DNA from: DATELY01 sp035276085
Lineage (GTDB): Bacteria > Pseudomonadota > Gammaproteobacteria > Steroidobacterales > Steroidobacteraceae
Length of the DNA stretch: 50,221 nt
Assembly (NCBI GenBank): GCA_035276085.1
Contig: DATELY010000221.1
Location: 1-50,221 of the forward strand
Reading direction: 5' to 3'
Shown: positions 34,929 through 44,563 of the stretch, piece by piece
How the letters are laid out: every line of letters begins with the position of its first letter
How positions within the stretch are numbered: position 1 is the stretch's first letter
Program-made: the position numbers and the translations under genes
The notes under the pieces: model-generated
Seen by the model: only the letters and a program-made list of their open reading frames with translations
Told to the model about the DNA's origin: nothing
The model's database searches: none

Positions 34929-35779
34929 GCATGCTGGTCAGCGTCTATCTCGCCACCCACGACCGCGTCGAGCTGCTCTCCAGGGCAGTGGACTCGGTAC
35001 TGCAGCAGACCTATCCCCACATCGAGCTGGTCATCGCCAACGACGGCTCGAGCGATGGCACACGGGACTATCTGGACGCGTTGCAGCGGCGCGAAGCACG
35101 CGTGCGGGTGCTGCACAATCCCGGTTCGCTGGGTGCGCCGCGTGCCCGCAACCGCGCCATTCAAGCCGCGCGCGGCGCACTCATTACCGGCCTGGACGAT
35201 GACGATCGCTTCCATCCCGAGCGCATCGCAGGTCTCGTGGATCATTGGCAACTCCATGGCTCGCGGTACTGCTGCTCGTACACGCAGGACCATCTGGTCT
35301 GGTCGGATCGCTCGCAGCTGACGAAGAAACCGGAAACGGTGACTGCCGACGAGCTCTTTTTCTTCAACAGCATCGGTAATCAGGTTTTTACCCGACGCGA
35401 TTTCCTCCTGGACGCGGGCCTGTTCGACGCAGGAATGCCGGCCTGGCAGGATCTCGATCTGTTCATTCGCCTGCTGCGGAGGTTCGGCCCGGCCAAACTC
35501 CTCGACCGCGGCCTGTACTACCTCAACCTGCAACAGCACGGCGCGCGCATCTCGTCCGGATCGCGACAACGCATCCTCAACGCGTACTCGCGCTTGTTAC
35601 GCAAGCACGTGCAGATGCCGCCGGCCATGAAGCAGGGGCTTTACCTGCAGGCGTTCGGGCCGTTGTACGAAACGCGCCTGGGCCACCGCGACGTGAAGGA
35701 GTTTTTCAGTCACGGCGTCCATGCGCGTCCGCTCAAGCGCCTTGCGGGATTACTCCTGCGGCAGGCCTTCTCGCCATGA
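34925..35779 (+). CDS. family 2 glycosyltransferase
   Basis: A 284-residue GT-A enzyme with the classic entry VSVYLATHDRVELLSRAVDSV, VIANDGSSDGTRDYL, LGAPRARNRAI and the DDDD-type metal site ITGLDDDDRFHP (DXD). The acceptor part contains MPAWQDLDLFIRLLR. No membrane helix, so cytosolic. Coupled by ATGA at both ends in the polysaccharide operon. Donor sugar unknown. Confidence 0.92.
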   Translation: MSMLVSVYLATHDRVELLSRAVDSVLQQTYPHIELVIANDGSSDGTRDYLDALQRREARVRVLHNPGSLGAPRARNRAIQAARGALITGLDDDDRFHPERIAGLVDHWQLHGSRYCCSYTQDHLVWSDRSQLTKKPETVTADELFFFNSIGNQVFTRRDFLLDAGLFDAGMPAWQDLDLFIRLLRRFGPAKLLDRGLYYLNLQQHGARISSGSRQRILNAYSRLLRKHVQMPPAMKQGLYLQAFGPLYETRLGHRDVKEFFSHGVHARPLKRLAGLLLRQAFSP

Positions 35780-37221
35780 GCGCAACGACGGCGGCCACCG
35801 TCGAACGGTTGTCCACCCGCGAGCTCGATCGCAAGGCAGCCTCTTCGCTCGCGTGGCAGATCGGCAAGGTTGCCGTGCAGCTCGTGCAGTACGTGCTGCT
35901 GGCACGGCTCGTCAGCCCCGCCGAGTTCGGCATCTTCCTGCTCGCCATCCCGTTGTACACCGTGCTCGCGGCCATCAATGATGGCGGTCTGAGCACGGCG
36001 AGTGTCACCGGCACGCACTACGACTCCCAGCTCGCTTCGACGTTGTGGTGGACCCAGGTGGGATTGGGTTTCACGGCCGCGCTGGTGATGGCGGCTTCCT
36101 CGCCGCTGCTCGCGGCGCTGTTCGACACGCCGCAACTGCTATCGGTCAGCTTGTGGTTGTCATGTGCGCTGCTGATTCGATCCTTCGGACTGCAGTCGCG
36201 TGCGCGACTGCGGCGCGACATGCGCGTCGCTCGTATTGCGCTCGTCGATATCGGCGGCATGGTCGCGGGTCTCGCTGGCGCCGCCATTGCGACACAGTGG
36301 CTGGGTGGTGTCGAGGTGCTCGTGCTGGCACAGATCCTGTCGGCGCTGGCGGCCAATGCCATCGCGTGCGCTTCGGCACCGACCGCCGTCGAGCGACCAC
36401 GTTTTACGCGCGAGTACCTGGGATCGCTGCGCGTCGGCTGGCACGTCGTCGGCTCGGACCTGCTGAGCATCGTCCGCGCACAGGCACCGACGCTCATCAT
36501 CGGCTCGTTCCTGTCGGTGAGCGCGCTCGGCTTGTTCAATCGTGCGTATCAGCTGCTCACTGTGCCGACCCAGGCGCTGTCCCCCGCGATGGGAAATTTC
36601 CTCCTGCCGCTGCTCTCGCGCACGCGCGATCGGCCGGACGAGTTCCGTAGCCATCTGCGCCGCGGCCAGCGGCTGTTCCTGTGTGCTGCGATTCCATTGA
36701 GCGTCTGGATTGCCGCGGGCCCGCGCGACCTGATCATTGCGGCCCTCGGTCCGGTGTGGGCCGGCACCGTACCCATCCTGCAGTGCCTCACACCGCTGTT
36801 CGTGTCGCAGGTGATGGCCAGCGTCGCGCGCAACGCGCTGCTCGCGGCGGATCACGCGGCGACGGAGCGCACGTTCTCCTTCTGGAATCTGGTGCTGACC
36901 ATCGCAGCGACACTCGCTGCGGCTCCCTTCGGCGTCATCGCGTTCTCGTTGGCGCTGTCGCTCTCCGGGTTGCTGTTGCGTGCGCCGCTCCTGGCCGTGC
37001 TGGCCGTTCGCAAGGGCGCACTGCACGCCGACGACCTCATCGATGGCGTGCGAGTGATGCTGCTGCTCGCGGCTATCGGCGGAACGCTATTGTGGGTGCT
37101 CGAGTACGTGCCCATGCACGCGGTCGTGCGGGATCTGGTGGGACTCGTGTGCGTGCTGCTCGTCAGTCTGCAAGCGCTCCGGATCGTGCGTAGACGCGCC
37201 GACGCGAGGCCCGCCGCATGA
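35776..37221 (+). CDS. Wzx-like oligosaccharide flippase
   Basis: A 481-residue membrane protein of the polysaccharide exporter (PST/MATE-like) group with about 12-14 helices. KAASSLAWQIGKVAVQLVQYVLLARLVSPAEFGIF at the start (about 17-50) and the mid-protein SFLSVSALGLFNRAYQLLTVPTQ are typical of Wzx/WzxC flippases, which move undecaprenyl-linked repeat units to the periplasm. Together with the Wzy-like and Wzz-like proteins this makes the locus a Wzx/Wzy-dependent one. ATGA overlaps at both ends. Confidence 0.9.
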   Translation: MSATTAATVERLSTRELDRKAASSLAWQIGKVAVQLVQYVLLARLVSPAEFGIFLLAIPLYTVLAAINDGGLSTASVTGTHYDSQLASTLWWTQVGLGFTAALVMAASSPLLAALFDTPQLLSVSLWLSCALLIRSFGLQSRARLRRDMRVARIALVDIGGMVAGLAGAAIATQWLGGVEVLVLAQILSALAANAIACASAPTAVERPRFTREYLGSLRVGWHVVGSDLLSIVRAQAPTLIIGSFLSVSALGLFNRAYQLLTVPTQALSPAMGNFLLPLLSRTRDRPDEFRSHLRRGQRLFLCAAIPLSVWIAAGPRDLIIAALGPVWAGTVPILQCLTPLFVSQVMASVARNALLAADHAATERTFSFWNLVLTIAATLAAAPFGVIAFSLALSLSGLLLRAPLLAVLAVRKGALHADDLIDGVRVMLLLAAIGGTLLWVLEYVPMHAVVRDLVGLVCVLLVSLQALRIVRRRADARPAA

Positions 37222-39194
37222 AGGTGTTCTACCACCGCTCGGCCACACCCAACGTCGGCGATGACTTGAATGCGACGTTGTGGTCGCGACTGCTGCCGCG
37301 GCTCGATGCGATCGCAACAGCGGACTGGCTGATCGGCATCGGTACGATTCTCGATGAGCGCATCAATCGATTGCAGGGACGCAAGGTGGTGATCGGAGCG
37401 GGCTTGCGGCCGGCGGCCGTCCTGCCGCGGTTCACCGGCGAGGTGTGCTTTGCCGCCGTGCGCGGCGAACAGTCAGCACGCCTCCTCGACCTGCCTGCCC
37501 GCGCCGCCGTCTGCGATCCCGGCTTTCTGATCGGCAAAGCATATCCGAGCCTTGCGCGCAGCGCCTCGACGCGCGTCGGCTTCGTGCCTCACGTGTACTC
37601 GGAGCGCTGGAGCGGAATCACGCACGCCGCAGGCGCAGCCGGCTTCCATGTCATCAGTCCGAGCCTGCCCATCGACGAGTTCCTCGAGCGGCTCTGTCGC
37701 TGCGATCGCATCTACACGGAATCCCTGCATGGCGCGATCTTCGCGGACGCACTCCGGATTCCGTGGGCGCGCATGCACATCTGTTCGCGGTATTACGAAG
37801 GTGCGGGCGTTGCCGACTTCAAATGGCGTGACGCGTTCTCGCTGCTGGGGGTGGACACCGCACCGAGCAATCACCTCGGCCTTGCCTCCACCGGCTCGCG
37901 GCCGTGGTGGTCGGCGCGGCCTGAATTGCGTCCTGTACAAGCCGCCTTGGAGCGTCGGCTCGTGCACGCTCTGTGGCGCAGGCAGGATGACGGGGCACTG
38001 TTCCGACTCTCACCGGCCTCACGCCTGGAAGAGCGTTGCGACCGGCTGCTGCAGCTCGTGACACAACTGGAATCCGAGGCTGCGATCGGACGCTGGCCTC
38101 GCCCCAGTTCGCAGCGCGCCGTGCGCGTCCTCGCCTTCCCGCGGCACACGGAGAACCCGTACGTGCAAAGTCTCTTCTCGCATGTGGCAGAAGCAGGCGC
38201 CGTCGTCGATGAGTTCACCTTCGCACGTGCACGCAGCGGCCGCTACGACGTCGTACACGTGCAGTGGCCCGAATTGCACCTCCGTGCGCGCTCCGCGCCG
38301 CGGCTGTTGGCCAAGCACGCGCGCTTTGCATTGACCTGTGCGATGGCACGGCTGCGGGGTGCGCATATCGTCTGGACCCTGCACAACCTCCAGCCGCACG
38401 AACACACGAGCGCACTCGCCCGCGTGCTGTTCCGTGCGTGGTTTCCGCGCATGTGCACGCACGTCATTGCACTCACGGCACAAGGATTGTACGCCGCGCA
38501 ACGCGCTTACCCCGCGCTGCTGCGCAAGCAAGACGCTGTCATTCCCCATGGACACTACCGCGATGCGTATGGACGGCCGCCGTCCCGCTCAGACGCGCGC
38601 AGCCGTCTCGGCCTGCCGCAGGAGGCCTTCGTGTATCTGTTCTTTGGCGGCATCCGCCCCTACAAGAACGTGCCTGGGCTGTTACAGGCATTCGATCGAC
38701 TGAGTGAGCCCAATGCCCATCTGCTGGTGGCCGGGCGGCCGAGTGAGGGCGTGACGGCTCGAGCACTGCGCGAGCGCACTGGCAATCCGCGCGTGCATTG
38801 GCACCTGGGCTTCATCCCCGCTGCCGATGTGCCCACGTACCTGTCCGCAGCAGATGCCGTCGTACTGCCTTTCCACAGCATTCAGAACTCGGGCAGCGTG
38901 CTGCTCGCGCTCTCGTTCGACCGCGCCGTACTCGCGCCGCGACAGGGCGCCTTGCCCGAGATTCAACGGCAGGTCGGCACACGATGGCTCACGCTGTATG
39001 ACGGGACGTTGCAAGCGAGCGATCTGGCGGCCATGGCGCATGAGGTGCCACCGGAAGCGACGCACACGGACCTGTCTGCATTCGCATGGCCCGACATCGC
39101 GCGGCGTACGCTCGAGCTCTATACGCGGCCGAGGCGCGCCCCGCTCGAGCGTTCGGCAGGTACCGAAACAGCCGGCGCGGAGCGTGCGCCATGA
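37218..39194 (+). CDS. polysaccharide pyruvyltransferase - glycosyltransferase fusion
   Basis: A 658-residue two-domain protein. Residues 1-about 235 are a polysaccharide pyruvyltransferase (PS_pyruv_trans): PNVGDDLNATLWSRLLP at the start, then DWLIGIGTIL, VCDPGFLIG, and YTESLHGAIFADALRIPW with the conserved His. This kind of enzyme puts a pyruvate ketal from PEP on a sugar. After a helical linker, residues about 305-640 are a GT-B glycosyltransferase: VRVLAFPRHTENPYVQSLF, IVWTLHNLQPHE, VYLFFGGIRPYKNVPGLLQAF and LPFHSIQNSGSVLLALSF. No stop, frameshift or low-quality join is seen, so the fusion looks real. It couples sugar addition and pyruvylation in one polypeptide. ATGA overlaps at both ends. 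Confidence 0.88.
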   Translation: MKVFYHRSATPNVGDDLNATLWSRLLPRLDAIATADWLIGIGTILDERINRLQGRKVVIGAGLRPAAVLPRFTGEVCFAAVRGEQSARLLDLPARAAVCDPGFLIGKAYPSLARSASTRVGFVPHVYSERWSGITHAAGAAGFHVISPSLPIDEFLERLCRCDRIYTESLHGAIFADALRIPWARMHICSRYYEGAGVADFKWRDAFSLLGVDTAPSNHLGLASTGSRPWWSARPELRPVQAALERRLVHALWRRQDDGALFRLSPASRLEERCDRLLQLVTQLESEAAIGRWPRPSSQRAVRVLAFPRHTENPYVQSLFSHVAEAGAVVDEFTFARARSGRYDVVHVQWPELHLRARSAPRLLAKHARFALTCAMARLRGAHIVWTLHNLQPHEHTSALARVLFRAWFPRMCTHVIALTAQGLYAAQRAYPALLRKQDAVIPHGHYRDAYGRPPSRSDARSRLGLPQEAFVYLFFGGIRPYKNVPGLLQAFDRLSEPNAHLLVAGRPSEGVTARALRERTGNPRVHWHLGFIPAADVPTYLSAADAVVLPFHSIQNSGSVLLALSFDRAVLAPRQGALPEIQRQVGTRWLTLYDGTLQASDLAAMAHEVPPEATHTDLSAFAWPDIARRTLELYTRPRRAPLERSAGTETAGAERAP

Positions 39195-40318
39195 AGCTTG
39201 GCCATGTCGATGAGTTCGAGGGCCTGCGCGGTCTGATGGCGCTATGGGTCGTCGTTGGTCACTGGGCCGGCGCGGCCTTCAACGACGTGTCGCTCGCGCC
39301 CTCCTACGCCGTGGATGTCTTTATCATCCTGTCCGGCTTCGTCATCGCCTTCCTGCGGCGCACGAGTGCGGAGCTCTACTCCTCCTATCTCCTGCGTCGC
39401 TTCCTGCGGTTGTTTCCGGTTTATCTCGCGGTGTTGTGCGTTTCGGCGTTGCTGCTGGATGTGGCGCGCGACACCTTCATGCAGACGCAGCACGGCTTCA
39501 TGAGCGGCCGCCGTATCGCAATCATCGACAACACGCAAGCCGCATTCTGGCCGCATTTGCTCGCCCATCTCACACTGCTGCACGGTCTGGTGCCGGATCG
39601 ACTCCTGCTCGATACGGCGTTCGCGTTCGTCGGCCAGGCGTGGAGCATCTCGGTCGAGTGGCAGTTCTATCTCGTGGCCCCGCTGCTGATTACCTGGCTG
39701 TTCTCGGCCCAGCGCTTCCGCTCGCAGCTCGGCCTGGCTGTGCTCACCGTGTGTTGCATCGTGCTTGCTCGCTATCTGGGCTCAGGCTTCGTCGGCCACT
39801 ACCTGCATCTGTTCACGATCGGCATCGGCAGCTTTGCCCTCTACGAGTGGTGTTCGCGCTCCCAATGGCCACTGCATCTCGTGCGCGGTGCGCTGGCGGT
39901 GTTGCTGCCGTTGCTGACACTCGCCAGCACCGCATTGGTCCCCTTGGTGATCTGGGTATTCGCGCTTCACGTCGTCATTGCAGCGCGAGCAGACACCGCG
40001 AGCGTCGAGGCGCGCGCCGCAACGGTGGCCACCTCCGCACCGCTGCGGTATCTCGGGCGCATCTCCTACTGCGTGTATCTGAGCCACATGGTCGTCCTCA
40101 TGCTCGGCATGCGCGCACTTGCGGAGCTGCATCTTGGCGCGACCGCCTATGCGCTCTGCCTGCTCGCCATCACGATCGGCGGCACGCTGCTCGTGTCATC
40201 GGCACTCCACCACAGCATCGAGCAGCCGGCGATAGACCTCGGCCGTTGGTATCTGCAGCGCGGACGAAGCAGCGCTACGCACAAATCCATGGCAACGCTT
40301 CAGGGGGGACTACAGTGA
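39191..40318 (+). CDS. acyltransferase family 3 membrane protein (second)
   Basis: A 375-residue Acyl_transf_3 protein with about ten helices. The start FEGLRGLMALWVVVGHWAG holds the conserved histidine and SYAVDVFIILSGFVIAFLRR is the second block; GQAWSISVEWQFYLVAPLL and LGRISYCVYLSHMVVL complete the signature. It is diverged from the first copy at 30602 and probably modifies a different position of the polymer. It starts within the stop of the fusion gene, and its own TGA shares a base with the epsL ATG. Confidence 0.92.
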   Translation: MKLGHVDEFEGLRGLMALWVVVGHWAGAAFNDVSLAPSYAVDVFIILSGFVIAFLRRTSAELYSSYLLRRFLRLFPVYLAVLCVSALLLDVARDTFMQTQHGFMSGRRIAIIDNTQAAFWPHLLAHLTLLHGLVPDRLLLDTAFAFVGQAWSISVEWQFYLVAPLLITWLFSAQRFRSQLGLAVLTVCCIVLARYLGSGFVGHYLHLFTIGIGSFALYEWCSRSQWPLHLVRGALAVLLPLLTLASTALVPLVIWVFALHVVIAARADTASVEARAATVATSAPLRYLGRISYCVYLSHMVVLMLGMRALAELHLGATAYALCLLAITIGGTLLVSSALHHSIEQPAIDLGRWYLQRGRSSATHKSMATLQGGLQ

Positions 40319-41517
40319 TGTCGACGCAATCCATGACGCTCGCAAGCGCCCTCGCGCTGCTGCCCGTGGCCGCCGGTGCCGCGACCAGCGCGGAAGATCC
40401 CGTGGAGTTCTACCTGTCCGATCAGGTGGCGTACGAGGACAACCTGTTCCGGCTGCCCGATAGTGTCACGGATGCCGGACCGCTCGCCGCCGGCACGGAC
40501 GACTTCGTCAACCGCGCGACCGCAGGCGCCGAGGGCCGCATCGACTTCAGCCGTCAGGTCGTGCGCCTGGACCTCAAAGTGACGGACGTGCGCTACTCGT
40601 CGAACGACTTCCTCGATCACGTGGCCGGCTCCGGTGTGCTCACCTGGGAGTGGCAACTCGGTTCGCGTTGGTCCGGCACACTCGATGCCCGTTACGACCG
40701 CGCGCTCGCCGATTTCTCCAACGCACGCTTCTACGGCAAGGACCTCGTCGACACGGTGAGTTATTCGGGCGAGGCCGCATACCGTATCGGCTCACGCTTC
40801 CGGCTGCTGGGTGGCAGCCGTCACACGAGTGGCGAGCACAGCGCACGGGCACGCCGCGACGATGAGTTCGACTCCAACAGCGGCTGGTTCGGTCTGGAGT
40901 TCCGCACGCCTACGGACACGAGCCTGCGGCTCGAGCAGCGTTACACTGCAACGAAATTTCCCCAGCTCGCGGCGCTCGGCAGCCTCAACGACCGCGAGTA
41001 CGACGAACATGCGACCGTGCTGCGCGCATCGCATCGTCTGTCGGTGCACACGCAGCTGCACGGCAGCTACGGTCGCATCGAGCGCGAGTACGCACGGCTC
41101 GACAACGGCGACTTCTCCGGTGGCATCTGGCGTGTCGGCGTCGACTGGCATCCGCGGCAGCAGCTCCAGGTGGCGTTGAACGCGTGGCGTGACCTGCGCG
41201 CCAACCTCGACGCCGAGTCCGACTACTTCGTCTCCCACGGCGTGAGCTTGACGCCGACGTGGAGCCCCACGCGGGCGCTGGCGCTGTCATTGGCCCTGAT
41301 TTACGAAGAGCAGGAATACATCGGCTCGAATCCGGGGCTCACGACGTCCGCCAATCGCGCAGACCGCGCGCGCGCCGCAGCGTTGAACGTCAGCTACACG
41401 CCAATGCATCGCCTGCGTCTCGATCTGAACTATCGCGCCGAAGACCGCGGCTCGAACCGCTCGATCTACGCGTACGACGCGTACGTCGCCGCACTCAACA
41501 TCCGCTGGGCATTGTGA
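40318..41517 (+). CDS. epsL: EpsL-type outer-membrane beta-barrel
   Basis: A 399-residue exported protein: signal peptide (about 1-22, ending AGAA) followed by alternating hydrophobic/polar strands throughout (for example DQVAYEDNLFRL, VRLDLKVTDVRYSSN, LRLEQRYTATKF) and no soluble domain. The pattern and opening match the EpsL outer-membrane proteins of Eps/PEP-CTERM-associated polysaccharide loci; a role in moving or holding the polymer at the outer membrane is likely. The ATG at 40318 shares its A with the previous stop; a GTG one codon upstream is possible. A GGGGGG run precedes it. Confidence 0.87.
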   Translation: MSTQSMTLASALALLPVAAGAATSAEDPVEFYLSDQVAYEDNLFRLPDSVTDAGPLAAGTDDFVNRATAGAEGRIDFSRQVVRLDLKVTDVRYSSNDFLDHVAGSGVLTWEWQLGSRWSGTLDARYDRALADFSNARFYGKDLVDTVSYSGEAAYRIGSRFRLLGGSRHTSGEHSARARRDDEFDSNSGWFGLEFRTPTDTSLRLEQRYTATKFPQLAALGSLNDREYDEHATVLRASHRLSVHTQLHGSYGRIEREYARLDNGDFSGGIWRVGVDWHPRQQLQVALNAWRDLRANLDAESDYFVSHGVSLTPTWSPTRALALSLALIYEEQEYIGSNPGLTTSANRADRARAAALNVSYTPMHRLRLDLNYRAEDRGSNRSIYAYDAYVAALNIRWAL

Positions 41518-41526
41518 GGTAACCCG

Positions 41527-42483
41527 ATGAGAGCCCTTGCACGACGCTTCATGCCGCTGATCGACCTGGCGCTCTCGCCACTGATCTACCCTTCCGCGCA
41601 CTTGCTCAAGGCCGTGCGCCGGGCCGGTGTGCAACGCCTGCCGCGCTGTCGCAGCGTGCTGGAGAATGTCGGCGTCTTTCCCATCCGCGCGCACTACTAC
41701 GAACCGCAGTTCCATCTGCAGGTCTCCCGGCCGCTGTCCGACAAGCGCTCGCTGGGCGGCATCGATTGGAACGTCGAAGGGCAATTGGAGCTACTGCGGG
41801 AGCTGCGATTCGCGGAAGAGCTGAAGGCGTTCGGACAAGGCGCGGGTGAAGGACTTCGATACCGTTTCGGCAATGGCATGTTCGAGTCGGGCGATGCGGA
41901 GTACTGGTACCAACTGATCCGCCTGAAGCGTCCACGCCGCATCTATGAGATCGGTTGCGGCAATTCGACGCTGGTCGCCGCACTGGCGCTCGCGCGCAAT
42001 CGCGCGGACGATCCCGCGTATGCCTGCGAGCATGTTTGCGTCGAACCCTACGAGATGCCGTGGCTCGAACAGCTGGACATTCGCGTCGTTCGCGCACGCG
42101 TCGAGGCACTGGACGTGAGCTTCTTCCGCACTCTCGCTGCGAACGACATTCTCTTCATCGATTCATCGCACGTCATTCGGCCTCAGGGCGATGTCGTGTT
42201 CGAGTACCTCGAGCTGCTACCCGCCTTGCGCACAGGCGTGATCGTGCACGTGCACGATGTCTTTTCGCCGCGCGATTACCTGCAGCAATGGGTCGTCGAT
42301 GAGGTGCGGCTGTGGAACGAGCAATACCTGCTCGAAGCCTTCCTGTCTCACAACACCAGCTGGCAAGTGCTCGGTGCGCTCAACTACTTGCATCACGACC
42401 ATGCAGAGCCGTTCCGCCGCGTGGCGCCGTTCGTGACGGCCGAGCGTGAGCCTTGTTCGTTCTACCTGCAGAAAGTGGCCTGA
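41527..42483 (+). CDS. class I methyltransferase-like protein of the polysaccharide operon
   Basis: A 318-residue protein with a Methyltransf_24-like SAM domain: RIYEIGCGNSTLVAALALAR (motif I), CVEPYEMPWLEQL and DILFIDSSHVIRPQGDVVFE with a VHVHDVFSPRDY block. The N-terminal 100 residues have no assigned domain; the first helix is mildly hydrophobic. Possible substrate: a sugar or aglycone of the polymer. GAGGT at 41516-41520 overlaps the epsL stop and fixes the start. Confidence 0.82.
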   Translation: MRALARRFMPLIDLALSPLIYPSAHLLKAVRRAGVQRLPRCRSVLENVGVFPIRAHYYEPQFHLQVSRPLSDKRSLGGIDWNVEGQLELLRELRFAEELKAFGQGAGEGLRYRFGNGMFESGDAEYWYQLIRLKRPRRIYEIGCGNSTLVAALALARNRADDPAYACEHVCVEPYEMPWLEQLDIRVVRARVEALDVSFFRTLAANDILFIDSSHVIRPQGDVVFEYLELLPALRTGVIVHVHDVFSPRDYLQQWVVDEVRLWNEQYLLEAFLSHNTSWQVLGALNYLHHDHAEPFRRVAPFVTAEREPCSFYLQKVA

Positions 42484-42497
42484 CGGAAGAGAACCGA

Positions 42498-43397
42498 ATG
42501 CGCATCAACGTTGCTTACGCAGTGCCGCCGCAGTCGAAGAAAGCCACGCTCTGGCATGACGGTTTCACTGCGGGCATGGAGCTCATCGCAGAGACACAGA
42601 CCGTGCGTTGGCTCAACGTGCATCCCGACACGCCCGCGCTCGAGACCAACCTGGCGCAACTCGACGATGGCGACTTCCTGCTGGTGAAGAGCAACTGGGA
42701 TTGGATCGTGGACCGAGCCGTGCGCCGTCACTGCGCGCGCGCCTCGATTCCCAAGGGACTGCTGATCTCCGGCGTCGGCAAACCGCCGGCGCCGCGGAAA
42801 ATGCGTTTCTACGACGTACTGTTCTACCAAACGAAGTGGTACGAGCTGCAGCTCGTGGCGCATCCGCTGCGCTTCCACACCTACGGCATCGACACGAGTG
42901 TCATGTCGCCGCGTGCCGGTGTCGAGAAGGATATCGACTGGTTATCGGTGGGCCAGATCCTGCCGTACAAACGGCATGAGTGGCTGCTCGACAGGACAGG
43001 CAGGCGGGTCGTGATCGGCGATCTGACTCAGTGCGATCAGGCGCTGCACCGGCGGCTCGTCGACGGCGGTGTCGAGATCGTCGATTTCGTCGACTATCCC
43101 ACGCTCGCCGACTACTACCGGCGCTCGCACACCGTGCTCGTGGCATGCACGGTCGACGGCGGCGGCGAACGTGCGCTGATGGAGGCATTGGCATGCGGCA
43201 CGCACGTGGAGATCGCGCCGGACAATCCGAAGCTGCGCGAGATCTACGAGCAGCCGCGCGTCTGGGACCATCATTACTACGCGCAGCAGCTGTTGCTGGG
43301 CATCGAGGAGGCCACGAAGGCAAAGCCGCAGGCGCAAGCGCGGACAGGCCGTTTCGGCGGGCGCTTCTCGTCGCTGTCGATTTTCCGCTCGCGCTGA
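42498..43397 (+). CDS. GT-B glycosyltransferase, last gene of the operon
   Basis: A 299-residue protein with a short N-terminal domain (NVAYAVPPQSKKATLWHDGF) and a GT4-like donor domain: DWLSVGQILPYKRHEWLLD, FVDYPTLADYYRRSHTVLVAC, and GGGERALMEALACGTHVEIAPD with the EX7E-like arrangement. It is shorter than typical GT4 enzymes (350-400 residues), the acceptor domain being small. Start at 42498, 14 bases after the previous stop. It is followed by the convergent jet operon after 35 bases, with only a weak inverted repeat (GCCGG/CCGGC) between them. Confidence 0.82.
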   Translation: MRINVAYAVPPQSKKATLWHDGFTAGMELIAETQTVRWLNVHPDTPALETNLAQLDDGDFLLVKSNWDWIVDRAVRRHCARASIPKGLLISGVGKPPAPRKMRFYDVLFYQTKWYELQLVAHPLRFHTYGIDTSVMSPRAGVEKDIDWLSVGQILPYKRHEWLLDRTGRRVVIGDLTQCDQALHRRLVDGGVEIVDFVDYPTLADYYRRSHTVLVACTVDGGGERALMEALACGTHVEIAPDNPKLREIYEQPRVWDHHYYAQQLLLGIEEATKAKPQAQARTGRFGGRFSSLSIFRSR

Positions 43398-43432
43398 GCC
43401 GGGTCGTTCGACAGACTCCGGCCGAGCGCGCT

Positions 43433-44563
43433 TCAACGTTCGGGAATTGCCACCCATTCCTGGTCGAGGTAGCCGCAGTCCCGTATCGCCGGCAATAGCA
43501 CGGTATCCGCGTACGTGCATCCGGTTGCCACCGGATCGACCTGCGCGCGATCGTCGCCATGCCGAGAGGGCCTGCTTCGCAGCGCCCGCAGCATGGGCTC
43601 GTAACCCAACGCCCACGCACGTACGTCGCCGAAGCGCAGGCGCAACGCCTTCAAGATCTGCATGCCGGCGAAATCGAGATCGCCCCAGAATGAGGTCTCG
43701 ATGCGTGCCGCCGACTCCGCGTACCACCACTGTTCGAACGTCATTCGCGTCGAGTCGAGTCCCGGCCCGGCGAAATGCAAAAGCGAACCTGCGCGGCCGC
43801 GGATGCGGGCAGCCGCGCCACGAAAACCGGCACTGTAGACGAGCGTCAGATACTCTGCAGACGGCAATGCGCCGGACGCTGCCAGCGCATACGTATCCTG
43901 ATTCTCGATGAAGAGAACGCCGCGCGGCACAAGTGCCAAGTGCACGGCAGCCACGATCGGACGTTCGCGAAGCTGCAACTGCGGGAACAACGCCGCAATG
44001 AGGTCGCCACGCTCGTCGAGCACCTTGGAGTCGCCCCAGAAGAGCGTTGCGCTGAGCTGCCGCAGGCTCATCGGCCCACGTAGCGCACCCGCACGCGCGA
44101 GCGCTGCAATCACTTCTTCGTCGCTGCGCCCGGAAAGCGCGATGCGTCTTGCGAGCAGCGCCTGCACGTCACCTGGGAACTCATGCGCATGCGTGTCGAT
44201 CGCGTGGCGCCACGACTGCACCGAGGGCTCGATGAAGGCCCGCCCCAGCCACTCGCGCAGGACGGGCTCGATCGCCGGCTCGAACGCGAGCTTGCTGCCA
44301 CTCCACGACGGATCGTACGGACTGCGGCGCGCCGCGCTCACTGTGCACACGTTCATCGCGACGAGATGCTCTATCAGAGCCCATGTCTGATCCGCTGTTG
44401 CGTCTCCACGTTGCAGAGATGGAAGGTGCTGTTCTGCTTTGAGGTGCAAGCGCTTCTGCCGCTCGGCGCCCGGCTGCGCATCAAAGCGATCGAGCACCTC
44501 GTGCAGCAGCGCGCGGATCTCGTCTTCTTCCGCCAACCATGTCGGCGGAGCGGGCTCGTTCAT
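43433..44563 (-). CDS. jetD: Wadjet subunit JetD (Toprim nuclease component)
   Basis: A 376-residue protein of the DUF3322/DUF2220 type, related to the Toprim domain of topoisomerase VI A subunits. In Wadjet systems JetD carries the plasmid-cutting activity. Residues about 1-190 form the DNA/arm domain; the Toprim part has LFIENQDTYAL (Glu220), FWGDLDFAGMQIL (Asp295, Asp297) and an acidic end YLDQEW (Glu369). All expected acidic residues are present. The frame is open upstream, but the ATG at 44563 overlaps the jetC stop as ATGA and starts the conserved region. Confidence 0.9.
   Translation of the reverse strand: MNEPAPPTWLAEEDEIRALLHEVLDRFDAQPGAERQKRLHLKAEQHLPSLQRGDATADQTWALIEHLVAMNVCTVSAARRSPYDPSWSGSKLAFEPAIEPVLREWLGRAFIEPSVQSWRHAIDTHAHEFPGDVQALLARRIALSGRSDEEVIAALARAGALRGPMSLRQLSATLFWGDSKVLDERGDLIAALFPQLQLRERPIVAAVHLALVPRGVLFIENQDTYALAASGALPSAEYLTLVYSAGFRGAAARIRGRAGSLLHFAGPGLDSTRMTFEQWWYAESAARIETSFWGDLDFAGMQILKALRLRFGDVRAWALGYEPMLRALRSRPSRHGDDRAQVDPVATGCTYADTVLLPAIRDCGYLDQEWVAIPER

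Noticed and set aside
43398..43432. Bidirectional terminator between the polysaccharide and jet operons
   Set aside because: Only a weak GCCGG/CCGGC symmetry and no T run on either strand; not enough to call a terminator.
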